Of a DNA stretch of 64,000 nucleotides, positions 25,366-34,119 are shown piece by piece. This DNA comes from Lysinibacillus_B sp036662795. GTDB taxonomy: Bacteria; Bacillota; Bacilli; Bacillales_A; Planococcaceae. The stretch spans positions 76,051-140,050 of the forward strand of contig NZ_JBAFWZ010000010.1 in NCBI RefSeq assembly GCF_036662795.1, given 5' to 3'. The notes under the pieces are model-generated. The model saw only the letters and a program-made list of their open reading frames with translations, was not told the DNA's origin and did not search any database. How positions within the stretch are numbered: the first letter of the stretch is position 1; each line of letters starts with the position of its first letter. The position numbers and the translations under genes were made by a program.

Positions 25366-27168
25366 ATGAATTTTGAAGCAATGAGTGATAATATCCGAGG
25401 TTTATTTACAGCTACAAGAACATATAAAATTCCAAGATTTCAACGTGATTTTTCTTGGGATCAAAATAATTACAATGAATTTTTAAAAGATATGTTATCA
25501 CAAATATCATTTGATCCCAATACTGCTAAATTTGAAACTTCTCAATATTTTTTGGGTAATATGTTGTTTTTAGGGGAAAAAGATAAAGATTTAGTTGAAG
25601 TTGTAGATGGTCAACAAAGATTAACTACAACTACAATTTTATTAGCAGCTTTAAGAAATTCATTGTATGATGTAAATGATTCGGCAAAATATAGTAGCAA
25701 GCAAAAAGCGGCAGCTCGTGATTATGCTGATACTATACAAAGTGAGTATTTAATTAAAAAAATTGATGGCTCTCCACAAAGGAAAGTACAAACGACTTCT
25801 AGTTATCCATACTTCACGCAAACTATTCAAGACTATCACACTAAAAATGGTGAAGTTGAGCCTGTTACAGAAGAAGAAGAGTTACTTAAAAAAACATTTG
25901 AGTTCTTTTTAAAAGAATTAAAAGAAGACGCCTTTTTAAGAAAAATTTCGGCAATGTATAAATATCAGTTTAAAACAGAAAATTATGTTGAAGCTTTAAA
26001 GTCGTTAAGAGATCAATTATTAAAGTCAGAAATAATCGATGTGTTTGTTTCAGAAAAAGAACAAGCTAATAAAATTTTTGAAAATATAAATTCTAAAGGT
26101 AAGCCGCTTTCACAAGTAGATTTAATAAAAAATTCTATTTTTAGCAGAATTGGTATTACAAATGGTGGAGTTGATGAAATATCAAATACATGGAATAATT
26201 TTAAGCAACAAATTGTAGATTTAGATACTACTTTCAATGAATTTTTCCTGCATTATTGGAAGGCTGCATATCCAGAAGATAGTGCAAATGGAAATAATTT
26301 ATACAAAAAGTTTCTTAAAAGATTTGGTGCAAGTACAGATCTAGACCTTGAAAATTTTATTAAAGAACTGAAGCAAGGGCTAGAATTTTACAAAACAATT
26401 GTATCACCCGATAAAAATAAATTTACGAGAAAAGAGTTAAAAGCAGAATTAGAATATTTAGTAGCGATTAATAGATTTAAAGGCGTACAGGTACGACCAG
26501 TTTTACTCTCTTTATATATCACTAATGCTAAACTAGGTAATAAGAAATTACCTCAAAAGGAAAAAACTTCATTCTTGCAGTTTTTAAGTAATTTTCATTT
26601 TGCGGCATTTGGAACAGAGTTGAAAATTAGGTCTAATAAAGCTACAATGCCGTATAAAAACTTTTCACTAAATGTTTCTAATGCTAAGACAAAAAATGAA
26701 ATTAAATCAGCAATTTTGGAATTAAAAGAAGAGTTATTAAAGCTTATTAACAAAGAAAATTTTATTAAAGCATTTGAGTCTTTAGAATTTTCTAAGGAAA
26801 AAGCTAGGAGCGGTTTAGAAGCCTTTCCTGCTTCCTATGCTATTAAACAAGTAGCTAATTTGATGGAAAATAGAACATATGATGATGATGAATATTCTAT
26901 AGAGCATATTTTAGATGAATCGTTAGGTAATACCGAAAATATTGGTAATTTAATAGTACTTGAAGAAAAATATAACAAAGAAGTAAATGAAGTGAAAAAA
27001 CGAAACAAAGGTATAATATCATTTGAACAAAAGAAATTAATATATTTACAGAGTAAATATATTTTAGTTCATATATTATGCGAAAATTATACTAAGTTTG
27101 ATAGAGAGGATGTTTCTAAAAGGGCTAATGAATTAGCAAATTCTTTTTGGGATTCATTTTTCATATAG
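25366..27168 (+). CDS. DUF262-DUF1524 protein, GmrSD-like Type IV restriction nuclease
   Basis: A 600-residue single-chain protein. The N-terminal DUF262 domain shows IPRFQRDFSW (22-31) and VVDGQQRLTT (80-88), the nucleotide-handling ParB/Srx-like motifs of GmrS. The C-terminal DUF1524 HNH-type domain shows YSIEHILDESL (His at about 514) followed by IGNLIVLEEKYN. Such proteins cut modified phage DNA (GmrSD) or act in other defence systems; the specificity here is unknown. The family's usual H-x-x-P at the nuclease motif reads HILD, a variation worth noting. It has its own ribosome binding site and a terminator on each side. Confidence 0.85.
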   Translation: MNFEAMSDNIRGLFTATRTYKIPRFQRDFSWDQNNYNEFLKDMLSQISFDPNTAKFETSQYFLGNMLFLGEKDKDLVEVVDGQQRLTTTTILLAALRNSLYDVNDSAKYSSKQKAAARDYADTIQSEYLIKKIDGSPQRKVQTTSSYPYFTQTIQDYHTKNGEVEPVTEEEELLKKTFEFFLKELKEDAFLRKISAMYKYQFKTENYVEALKSLRDQLLKSEIIDVFVSEKEQANKIFENINSKGKPLSQVDLIKNSIFSRIGITNGGVDEISNTWNNFKQQIVDLDTTFNEFFLHYWKAAYPEDSANGNNLYKKFLKRFGASTDLDLENFIKELKQGLEFYKTIVSPDKNKFTRKELKAELEYLVAINRFKGVQVRPVLLSLYITNAKLGNKKLPQKEKTSFLQFLSNFHFAAFGTELKIRSNKATMPYKNFSLNVSNAKTKNEIKSAILELKEELLKLINKENFIKAFESLEFSKEKARSGLEAFPASYAIKQVANLMENRTYDDDEYSIEHILDESLGNTENIGNLIVLEEKYNKEVNEVKKRNKGIISFEQKKLIYLQSKYILVHILCENYTKFDREDVSKRANELANSFWDSFFI

Positions 27169-27298
27169 AGAAAATCTTCTTCGCGCATATACTCTAATCA
27201 TTTATTCACTAGAGAAAGAATAAATTTGTCAAGTCTCATTAGTAATGTAATTGAAAATAAAAATTTGAATATAATATGAAATTTAGAATAAATAATTA

Positions 27299-27336
27299 AA
27301 GCAGCTTGTGAGTAAAATTCACAAGCTGCTTTTTAA
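27299..27336. terminator. Bidirectional terminator between DUF262 and XRE genes
   Basis: Eleven-bp perfect stem GCAGCTTGTGA / TCACAAGCTGC with loop GTAAAAT, T-run on one side and A-rich on the other. The rest of the gap 27,169-27,421 shows no gene. Confidence 0.85.
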
Positions 27337-27421
27337 TTATGCTTAAATCGTCCAAAAATTGCATTAGTGATGGAATTAATCTATAAATTGGTAAATTTAC
27401 TGTGAAAATTTGATGGTTTAT

Positions 27422-27775
27422 CTAATTGTGTTTGTCCCTGATTATTTCCCATATCGTTTTTAGTTTGCGAAGGTCTTTTTCTGTATATTGGGGAAGTTCA
27501 TTATACCATAATTGAAGTTCTGGATCATGAATATTAGCAGCAATATAATTTTTATTATATGTAGATTCCAAGATGTCTGTCCTGCCAAGTAGGTAATCGG
27601 TGCTAACTTTAAAATAATCAGCAATAGACTGTAATGTGTCGTAATCAGGTTTTCTATCATCAGATTCATACCTAGATAATACAGTACTCGAAACACCAAT
27701 TTGCTTAGCAAAATCTTTTTGAGAAATATATTTTTTTTCACGCAAATATTTAATTCGATTACCTAAAGAACCCAT
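27422..27775 (-). CDS. XRE-family transcriptional repressor (phage/ICE type)
   Basis: A 117-residue protein on the minus strand. The helix-turn-helix lies at about 6-62 (IKYLREKKYISQKDFAKQIG; SSTVLSRYESDDRKPDYDTL; IADYFKVSTDYLLGR), typical of SinR/ImmR-like repressors. The C-terminal ~45 residues (HDPELQLWYNELPQYTEKDLRKL) resemble the dimer tail of phage repressors of Bacillus. It points away from an AT-rich divergent promoter region holding two matching palindromes, so it probably represses itself and the gene to its right, now broken. Confidence 0.9.
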   Translation of the reverse strand: MGSLGNRIKYLREKKYISQKDFAKQIGVSSTVLSRYESDDRKPDYDTLQSIADYFKVSTDYLLGRTDILESTYNKNYIAANIHDPELQLWYNELPQYTEKDLRKLKTIWEIIRDKHN

Positions 27776-27844
27776 ATAATCACCACTTATTAAAGTAATT
27801 TATTAATTAAATGTTAGCATTTACTTCTATTTTAGGTTCTTTTA

Positions 27845-27888
27845 TTACCGAAAAGGTAAAAATATATTTACATTACCATTACGGTAAT
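27845..27888. promoter_or_regulatory. Two palindromic operators TTACC-N5-GGTAA
   Basis: TTACCGAAAAGGTAA at 27,845-27,859 and TTACCATTACGGTAA at 27,873-27,887 (extended by one A/T pair). Their centres are 28 bp apart, and a half site TAGGTAATA follows at about 27,901. They lie between the XRE gene and the divergent frame at 27,954, the expected place for its binding sites. Confidence 0.8.
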
Positions 27889-27953
27889 ATATACTGTGTA
27901 TAGGTAATATTTATTTTGGTATCTTTTATATAGAAAAGAAGGAACATAGACAG

Positions 27954-28403
27954 ATGTTAATGCAAATCCTGCTAAAGAATATGATGTTAAAGGGACAACT
28001 ATTTGAATTTATGAGTAATAGGGAATCAGAAATTTATATCAAATTCATGCCTTATGTGGATAAGATTTATTCTACAATCTTTTTGAAGGAAACAAGTAAT
28101 GCATATACATATTTCCCTACGATTCACTTGACGATTTCAGAGTAAGCAACAACGAGAGACATTATAGCGAGGATCATGATTGCAATTACTTGTTCGTTAC
28201 TTATGAGCGAAGTAAGGGGGTTGAAGGGGTTGAGTGAGAAGAAGGATGAGCAAGTGGAGAGAGATGTAAATATATTGGATAGAAAAATAAACATGGAAGA
28301 GCTTTTGAAATTCGATGAATCAAATGGAATTGTAACGAGAAGAAATGAACCTAACATGAGATTGATGGCAATTGCTTGGATAAATTTAATGAATCAATCT
28401 TAA
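27954..28403 (+). pseudogene. Frame-disrupted small gene divergent from the XRE repressor
   Basis: Three protein-like pieces lie in two frames: 27,954-28,145 (63 codons, ATG with AAGAAGG upstream), a middle piece in another frame from about 28,118 to 28,237 (YDSLDDFRVSNNERHYSED; CNYLFVTYERSKGVEG), then the first frame again to 28,403 (ERDVNILDRKINMEELLKFD; NGIVTRRNEPNMRLMAIAW). The pieces join without overlap if two indels are assumed. It is probably one decayed early gene of a former phage or ICE immunity region. An alternative is two separate small genes. Confidence 0.45.
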
Positions 28404-28411
28404 AATAATAT

Positions 28412-28459
28412 AACCTACTTAAAACACTGGTGTTATTGCATTCAGTGTTATTTTAAGTG
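28412..28459 (+). terminator. Hairpin just before the second ypwA copy
   Basis: ACTTAAAACACTG / CAGTGTTATTTTAAGT stem (imperfect) with a 13-base loop. A similar ACTTAAAAC-containing hairpin precedes the third ypwA copy. Confidence 0.6.
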
Positions 28460-28485
28460 CATTTAATTTCGTATACTCTAAAGTA

Positions 28486-29308
28486 TTTAGATGAAACAGT
28501 TCATCCGTTCATGATTGGTTTAAACAGTGGTGATATTCGAGTTACTACGAAGTATGATGAAAACGACTTCCGCTCTGCTGTATTCGGCACGATTCATGAG
28601 TGTGGGCACGCACTTTATGAGCAAAATATCGATCCAGAATTAAACGGGTTACCTTTATCAACAGGTACATCGATGGGCATCCATGAGTCACAATCACTGT
28701 TTTATGAAAACTTTGTTGGACGAAACGAGCAGTTTTGGGCACATAACTTTAATATATTACAGGAGCATTCACCAGAGCAGTTCGGCAATGTAGCAGTAGA
28801 GGATTTCCTAAAGGCGATTAATTTCGTAGAGCCATCTTTTATTCGTATTGAAGCAGATGAGTTAACATACCCACTGCATATCATGATCCGCTATGAAATT
28901 GAACGTGAGCTGTTTGATGGAGATTTACAAGCAGAAGATTTACCACAAGTATGGAATGATAAATACGAGCAGTATTTAGGCATTCGTCCTGCTAATGATG
29001 CACAAGGGGTACTCCAAGATACACACTGGAGCGGTGGTAGCTTTGGTTACTTCCCATCTTATGCTCTAGGCTACATGTATGCTGCACAGTGGAAGGCAGC
29101 TATGGATAAGGATATTCCGAACTTTGACGAGCTTTGTGCACGTGGTGAGCTTGCGCCAATTCGTGAATGGTTAACGGAAAAGGTGCATAAATATGGTGCT
29201 TTAAAGAAACCGTTCCAGCTATTGCAAGAGGGGACTGGTGAAGGCTTAAACGCAAAGTATTTAGCGGATTATTTAAAAGAAAAGTATACGAAATTGTACC
29301 AGTTATAA
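28486..29308 (+). pseudogene. Second copy of the ypwA 3' part (M32 carboxypeptidase fragment)
   Basis: It encodes 274 residues equal to the C-terminal half of YpwA starting at LDETVHPFMIGLN, with only ten substitutions (for example K to N, S to P, L to F) and loss of the final Lys. Many silent base changes separate the copies. It keeps the zinc motif HECGH and the downstream terminator but lacks the first ~225 codons and any start signal. Homology to 22,141-23,034 begins sharply at about 28,486. Conserved protein sequence with silent drift suggests it came from another strain's ypwA and was not copied recently from the local gene. Confidence 0.9.
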
Positions 29309-29327
29309 TAGAAAAAATTATGAAGAA

Positions 29328-29375
29328 TGCACTGCTAATTGTTGAGGGAACTTAACTTTTGGCAGTGCTTTTTTA
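29328..29375 (+). terminator. Terminator of the second ypwA copy
   Basis: GCACTGC / GCAGTGC stem with TTTTTT tail, homologous to the terminator at 22,983-23,034. Confidence 0.8.
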
Positions 29376-29684
29376 TGTCGAATGTATTAAGTAAAAACCC
29401 CTCTAGTCTGCTATTTAGTGAAAAGTGATACTAACTTTATGGTTAATTCAAAGTGTGTTGCTAATAGTTATTTTTATATTTGTACTTATTCAACAATCGG
29501 GCCATTTAATTGAATAACACTTATCAATTAAAAATGGGACTTTATGTTAATATTGGTGTGAGTTTGTGAAACAATGTACTTAAGCTAATGGGGCAGATTA
29601 GTTGTAGAAGAATTTAGTTTCACTAAAATAAAGATTCATTAGCAAACATATATTTATTGAGACTCTTTAAAGGAGGATTTGTTA
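29376..29684. other. Gene-free AT-rich gap with an inverted repeat
   Basis: No gene seen. TATTCAA and TTGAATA arms at about 29,488-29,515 frame a loop containing ATCGGGCC. The right end holds the ribosome binding site AAAGGAGG of the next gene. Confidence 0.5.
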
Positions 29685-30191
29685 ATGGATAAAAGTAAAT
29701 TTATCACAATTGGAATTTTAATTTTTGTAGTTGGATTAACGTTATTTTTTATTCCGAAGGCTATTTTTAATTATCAAATAGATAATTTCGGAACAAAACT
29801 TACAAATCAAGTTCCAAAATTGTATAGCCAAAATGAAGCTATGGAAAATGGAGATATTACACCGAGTAATATTACTTCAGAACAACTAGAAAAGATTAAC
29901 CAATTTATAGAAAATGTAAAAAATAAAAAACCAGATTTTATTAGATTTGTTCAATTCACATCTAAAGATGAAACTGAAACGGTAATCACTGAATATCAAT
30001 TTAATGGGAAACTAATTTATTATCGTTATGACAGCACAAGAGATACAAGTGGACAACACGTTGTAATTAATGAAGATGGAAAACAATCTGCAATTGTGGA
30101 AGACTACTGCAAAAAAATTGAAAAGAAAATAAAACCGTGGAAAGGGACATTTATTACAAAATGTATTGTTAGTGAATATTTGGAATTTTAA
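29685..30191 (+). CDS. DUF4362-like membrane-anchored protein
   Basis: A 168-residue protein. ATG 29685 is 8 bases from AAAGGAGG; TTG 29679 is too close. One N-terminal transmembrane helix (about 6-24, ITIGILIFVVGLTLFFIP) is followed by an extracellular domain with the DUF4362 layout: NITSEQLEKINQFIENVKNKKPD, IRFVQFTSKDETETVITEYQFNGKLIYYRYDSTRD, ending in a Cys pair region (DYCKKIEKK; ITKCIV). Two Cys could form a disulfide. Function unknown. It is the only full gene between the second and third ypwA 3' ends. Confidence 0.7.
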   Translation: MDKSKFITIGILIFVVGLTLFFIPKAIFNYQIDNFGTKLTNQVPKLYSQNEAMENGDITPSNITSEQLEKINQFIENVKNKKPDFIRFVQFTSKDETETVITEYQFNGKLIYYRYDSTRDTSGQHVVINEDGKQSAIVEDYCKKIEKKIKPWKGTFITKCIVSEYLEF

Positions 30192-30305
30192 GATATTGGA
30201 AATGGTTATATCCAAAGGAAGATAATATATGTTTCTTCGAACGGGTGCTTTACTTGAACAATCATTTTTCCTTTTAGAGTAACATATCTTTTTATAAAGG
30301 TTTCA

Positions 30306-30395
30306 TTGAAGAAGAGGAAAATTGTTTTTGTTGGCATAGGTTCATTATTAATTATTTGTGGAATTAGTAGTTTAAGAGATGATGAAGATAATTAA
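30306..30395 (+). CDS. Possible 29-residue membrane peptide
   Basis: TTG-initiated frame coding for LKKRKIVFVGIGSLLIICGI and an acidic tail SSLRDDEDN. One hydrophobic helix. The start has only a weak AAAGG upstream. It could be a real small membrane peptide, a decayed end of a larger gene, or chance. Confidence 0.3.
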   Translation: MKKRKIVFVGIGSLLIICGISSLRDDEDN

Positions 30396-30468
30396 TTTTA
30401 AAATGAATAGATTATTCGAATTCTGAGAAAAATAACGTTCCCGAATGAAAGTTTAGGGGAGACAATAA

Positions 30469-30512
30469 AACACTTAAAACATCGTTATATTAATGTTTTA
30501 AGTGTTTTTTCT
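30469..30512 (+). terminator. Strong hairpin terminator before the third ypwA fragment
   Basis: Fourteen-bp perfect stem AACACTTAAAACAT / ATGTTTTAAGTGTT with a 10-base loop and TTTTCTT tail. Confidence 0.85.
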
Positions 30513-30553
30513 TAATTTCATCCATATACAATTTTTTATGCACAATTCATTTA

Positions 30554-30640
30554 AGCTATAGAGGAAATGGTGAAGGCTTAAACACCAAATATTTAGCGGA
30601 TTATTTAAAAGAAAAGTATACAAAGCTGTATCAACTATAG
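30554..30640 (+). pseudogene. Third fragment: last codons of ypwA
   Basis: It matches the final ~29 codons of ypwA (GEGLNTKYLADYLKEKYTKL, stop at 30,638-30,640) with a small deletion near 30,560. It shares Asn and Leu positions and the missing final Lys with the second copy. Its downstream terminator is different from those of the other two copies, so it may be the original chromosomal 3' end displaced by the island. Confidence 0.8.
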
Positions 30641-30645
30641 TAGAT

Positions 30646-30673
30646 GACGCTCACATTTTGTGGGCGTCTTTCT
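30646..30673 (+). terminator. Terminator after the third ypwA fragment
   Basis: Stem GACGCTCAC / GTGGGCGTC with ATTTT loop and TTTCTT tail. The gap from here to 30,903 shows only AT-rich promoter-like DNA. Confidence 0.8.
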
Positions 30674-30903
30674 TGTTAATTAGAGAATAATTAGGTTTGC
30701 ATTGTGGATAATCAGGGAAAAGGAATAAACTACTTCTAGGTATTCGAACCTGCTGCTTTTAGGACTTGTTCTGCGTTTCTGTATATTGCATAACGAGTTG
30801 TGATATTCATATACTTAAGTAAGAAACTTTTATACATACTTTATATTTTATGGGTATTTTACAGAATATACGTAGTACTTGAAAAATTAGAGGGGGAGAT
30901 AAA

Positions 30904-33900
30904 TTGGATATTTTATTTTCTAAAATAGTAGCGCCTAATCCTTCAGTACACTATATGCGAAAATCATCAATAATGAAAAAATTAAAGAAAAGTAAAATGT
31001 CTACACTTATTTTGCTACATAGTGGTCCAGGATATGGAAAGAGTTCTTCGCTAGCGCAATATTTTGCAGATGAAAACTTATCATTTAGTTGGTATCAAGT
31101 AACTGAAAACGATGATAGTATTGTGCCATTTTTAAAATATTTATATGAAAGTATTAAAACAATTTATACCGATTTTGAATTGCTAGACTCCTCATGGGAT
31201 CAAGTGACAACCTATCCCAAAATAGAGCATTTAAATAAATTATTCACATTGTTTTGTAATGCATTCGCTCAAATTCAACAAGAAATGTTTATTGTCATCG
31301 ATGATTTTCATGTTGTACATCATGTGTTTCAAATCAATTATGTACTCGACCATATGATCAAATTTGCACCACCAAATGTGCATTTTATTATAGCAACTCG
31401 GACATATCCTACATGGGAATGTCTACATCATTTGAAAAATAAGCGTTTACTGACGATTATTTCGGAAGAAGATTTTGTTTTCACAACTGATGAGATTGGA
31501 GTTCTATTTGAGGATTTTTATGAATCAATCTTAACTGAGCATGAAGTGAACCGAATTTTTGACATAACAGAAGGTTGGGTAATGGCTGTCATCCTTCTTG
31601 CTATTCAAGTTGAAAACCAACGATATCCGTTTGATTTTTCAAAAATTACATTGCAAGATTTTGATGAATATTTGTCATATGAGTTATTTCAGCATTTAGA
31701 TGTAAACTATCAACAATCATTGTTTAAATTCAGTTTATTTGATACATTTTCTGCTGAAATTATTCAGGATATCTTTGGAGAACATGAAGTTGAGCGACTC
31801 GACTATATTTTAAATCATTACGCATTTATACAAACGCTGTCCAACAATAAGGAGTATCGGTTTCACAGCTTAATGAAACAGTTTTTAGTGCAACAATATG
31901 AAAAATTAAATCCACAAGATATTGCGTATATGCATAAAAAAATAGCTATGTACTATATTGAAAATCAAAATATTATCCAAGCGTTTTATCATATTAGCCA
32001 AACAAATGACGAACCATTTATTTGTGAAATGTTCATTCAATATGCCGATTACTTTATGCAAGTCGGACATTATAAATGGTTATTAGAACAAATCAAAAAA
32101 TGTTCATTTGAAATGCGCGAAAAATTTTATCCACTTTACTATATTGAAGGGGAATGCTTACGGATTGGTGCTTTTTATAAAAAGGCGAGTACTGCATTTA
32201 ATACATGTATTGAAAAGGCAGCACCTCATCATGACTTACTTTCTATCGTCCGTTCTAAAGTAGGTCTGGGCAAAATATATGTAGATACTTTGCAGCCCTC
32301 TATAGCAAAAGATTATTTACAGGAAGCATTGGCATTATCAGCGAAATGTCAGATGCCTACAAAAGAATATATTCAGTTGAATCTTCAATACGTAGAAAAT
32401 TTAGTGAATATTGGACAAGCCTATAAAGGTATTCACTATTGGCAGCAATTAAATTTAGATAATGATTTATTACATTCTGGAAATATAGATATTCGTATGT
32501 ATTTAAGACAGGGGGCGTTGCATAAGGCGAAACTTCTTGCTGAGTCAAGGTTGTTTGAACAGCAAAGCGTAACCGTTGCTCATCGTGAGACGGATGCAAT
32601 ATTGTCATTGATTTATGCAATGATGGGGAATAGAGTGCGTGCTAAGGAAAGTGCCTTTAGAGGTCTGCAAAACAGTATAGCCACTTATGAAGCATTTAAC
32701 ATAGCCGTTGCCCATATTCGTAACGGTCATGCAGAGCTGCTATTAAATCCATATGATTCATCAGAAGCCATTGTTCATTATGAATTAGCGGTACAGCAAA
32801 TGGAGAAGATACAAGTTAAACGCATCAAGGCGGAGTGTTATGTCGGATTAGCGATAGCATATGGACGGAAGGGTAACGTAATAGAAGCTAAGGGCTACGC
32901 GCTTTCAGGTTTAAAAGTTACTGAAAAGGTGGAAGATCGTTGGGTAACAGGGTTATTAAAATTAGCCTTACTTATTGTATATGTAGAAAACGAATTGATC
33001 TATGAAGCAACACAAATGGCCAAGGAAACACAAATTATTTTTGAAGAAGTAAAGGATTTTTATTGCCTTATGATCACGTATTTCTGGACGATGCATTTGG
33101 CAATGAAGATGAATGATATACAAAAATATAAGAAGTATAAGAGGCTATTTGAATCGATCTTGAATCAACATGGTTATCATTTCTTTTTAAAAAAAATTAC
33201 GTTATTTGGTCCAAGGGATTTGGTGGAAAAGCAAAAAGTACTTGATTTTAATATGGTAAATTATAAACCTGCTATTTATATAAAGCTTTTTGGGCCAACG
33301 TTATTTTCTAGAAATTGGAAAATCGAGCATAAAGTATGGCAACGAGAAAAAGCAAAGGAGTTATTTATTTACCTTTACTTAAATCGAAATCGTTATTGTT
33401 CGAAGGAAGAATTGACGGCTCTGTTATTTCCAAATAGTACAGAAGAAGTGGCTGTAAGAGATTTTAAAGTTGCGTATAATGCATTACTAAAAGTATTAGA
33501 GCCTAATAGAAGTGCAAGGGAAGAACCCTTTTATATTGAACGTAAGCAATCCATGTATCGTATTTGTCAAATGCCTTATATTGTGAGTGACATTGAATAT
33601 TTTGAACAACTCATTTCTTTAGCAAAAAAGAACAATCATCAGTCACTTCAAAAGCAATGGCTATTAAAGGCATTACAGCAATACACAGGTGATTTATATG
33701 AGGATAGTACAAATATTGATTGGATTCAGCAAGAGAGGGAACGGTATAAAATACTATATTTAAACACATTACAGCAGCTGGCACAAATTTATTTGGAGGA
33801 ACAAAATTTTGACCAATGTTTGCAGGCATGTGAAAAAATCGTATTAAAAGAGCCTACTTGGGAAGAAGCCTATCGACTTATGATGTGGTGTCATTTCTAC

Positions 33901-34023
33901 TTGGAAAATAAAGTGCAAGTCCAAAGAACGTATGACCGGTGTGAAAGGGTGCTTTTAGAAGAATGTGATATGGAACCAATGACATCGACAATAGAAATTT
34001 TTGAAAAGTTAATAAAAATCTGA
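30904..34023 (+). CDS. STAND-type transcriptional activator with wHTH and BTAD domains
   Basis: A 1039-residue MalT/SARP hybrid, starting at TTG behind AGAGGGGGAGAT. The NTPase near the N-terminus has P-loop SGPGYGKSSSLAQYF (about 38-52) and Walker B MFIVIDDFHVV (about 130-140). Helical TPR-like repeats fill about 330-790. A winged-helix DNA-binding domain follows at about 805-880 (WQREKAKELFIYLYLNRNR), then a bacterial transcriptional activator domain (BTAD) to the end (about 895-1030). The architecture predicts a ligand- and ATP-gated activator. It lies upstream of and in the same direction as the ABC/acyl-CoA cluster and is its likely regulator. Confidence 0.88.
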   Translation: MDILFSKIVAPNPSVHYMRKSSIMKKLKKSKMSTLILLHSGPGYGKSSSLAQYFADENLSFSWYQVTENDDSIVPFLKYLYESIKTIYTDFELLDSSWDQVTTYPKIEHLNKLFTLFCNAFAQIQQEMFIVIDDFHVVHHVFQINYVLDHMIKFAPPNVHFIIATRTYPTWECLHHLKNKRLLTIISEEDFVFTTDEIGVLFEDFYESILTEHEVNRIFDITEGWVMAVILLAIQVENQRYPFDFSKITLQDFDEYLSYELFQHLDVNYQQSLFKFSLFDTFSAEIIQDIFGEHEVERLDYILNHYAFIQTLSNNKEYRFHSLMKQFLVQQYEKLNPQDIAYMHKKIAMYYIENQNIIQAFYHISQTNDEPFICEMFIQYADYFMQVGHYKWLLEQIKKCSFEMREKFYPLYYIEGECLRIGAFYKKASTAFNTCIEKAAPHHDLLSIVRSKVGLGKIYVDTLQPSIAKDYLQEALALSAKCQMPTKEYIQLNLQYVENLVNIGQAYKGIHYWQQLNLDNDLLHSGNIDIRMYLRQGALHKAKLLAESRLFEQQSVTVAHRETDAILSLIYAMMGNRVRAKESAFRGLQNSIATYEAFNIAVAHIRNGHAELLLNPYDSSEAIVHYELAVQQMEKIQVKRIKAECYVGLAIAYGRKGNVIEAKGYALSGLKVTEKVEDRWVTGLLKLALLIVYVENELIYEATQMAKETQIIFEEVKDFYCLMITYFWTMHLAMKMNDIQKYKKYKRLFESILNQHGYHFFLKKITLFGPRDLVEKQKVLDFNMVNYKPAIYIKLFGPTLFSRNWKIEHKVWQREKAKELFIYLYLNRNRYCSKEELTALLFPNSTEEVAVRDFKVAYNALLKVLEPNRSAREEPFYIERKQSMYRICQMPYIVSDIEYFEQLISLAKKNNHQSLQKQWLLKALQQYTGDLYEDSTNIDWIQQERERYKILYLNTLQQLAQIYLEEQNFDQCLQACEKIVLKEPTWEEAYRLMMWCHFYLENKVQVQRTYDRCERVLLEECDMEPMTSTIEIFEKLIKI

Positions 34024-34032
34024 AGGCACTGG

Positions 34033-34082
34033 AGGCTGCCTCTAAATCCATGAACAAATGGCTTTAGAGGTGGCCTTTATTA
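34033..34082 (+). terminator. Terminator after the activator gene
   Basis: AGGCTGCCTCTAAA pairs with TTTAGAGGTGGCCT through about 14 bp (two G-T pairs), loop about 16 bases, then TTATTATAATTTTC. Confidence 0.8.
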
Positions 34083-34119
34083 TAATTTTCTTTTACTTGA
34101 TAGGACATCTCGGGAGTTT

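Larger units (their letters stand above)
22141..30640. mobile_element. Accessory island bounded by repeated ypwA 3' ends
   Basis: Three copies of the ypwA 3' end lie in direct orientation: 22,141-22,966 (within the intact gene), 28,486-29,308 and 30,554-30,640. The AT-rich DNA between the copies carries NACHT, DUF262-DUF1524, XRE, a broken gene and DUF4362, none of which belongs to the core order. No integrase or transposase is visible. The arrangement fits cargo inserted with a partial copy of the target gene that regenerates the 3' end. Confidence 0.8.

Noticed and set aside
27460..27741. Plus-strand frame over the XRE gene
   Set aside because: Complete overlap with a clear helix-turn-helix gene on the other strand.
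28124..28357. Minus-strand 77-codon frame with a hydrophobic end
   Set aside because: It is antisense to protein-like plus-strand pieces and has no ribosome binding site; the hydrophobic look is a by-product of the opposite strand.
28457..28485. Start codon for the second ypwA copy
   Set aside because: The frame extends upstream only by chance; homology begins at 28,486 and no ribosome binding site is present.
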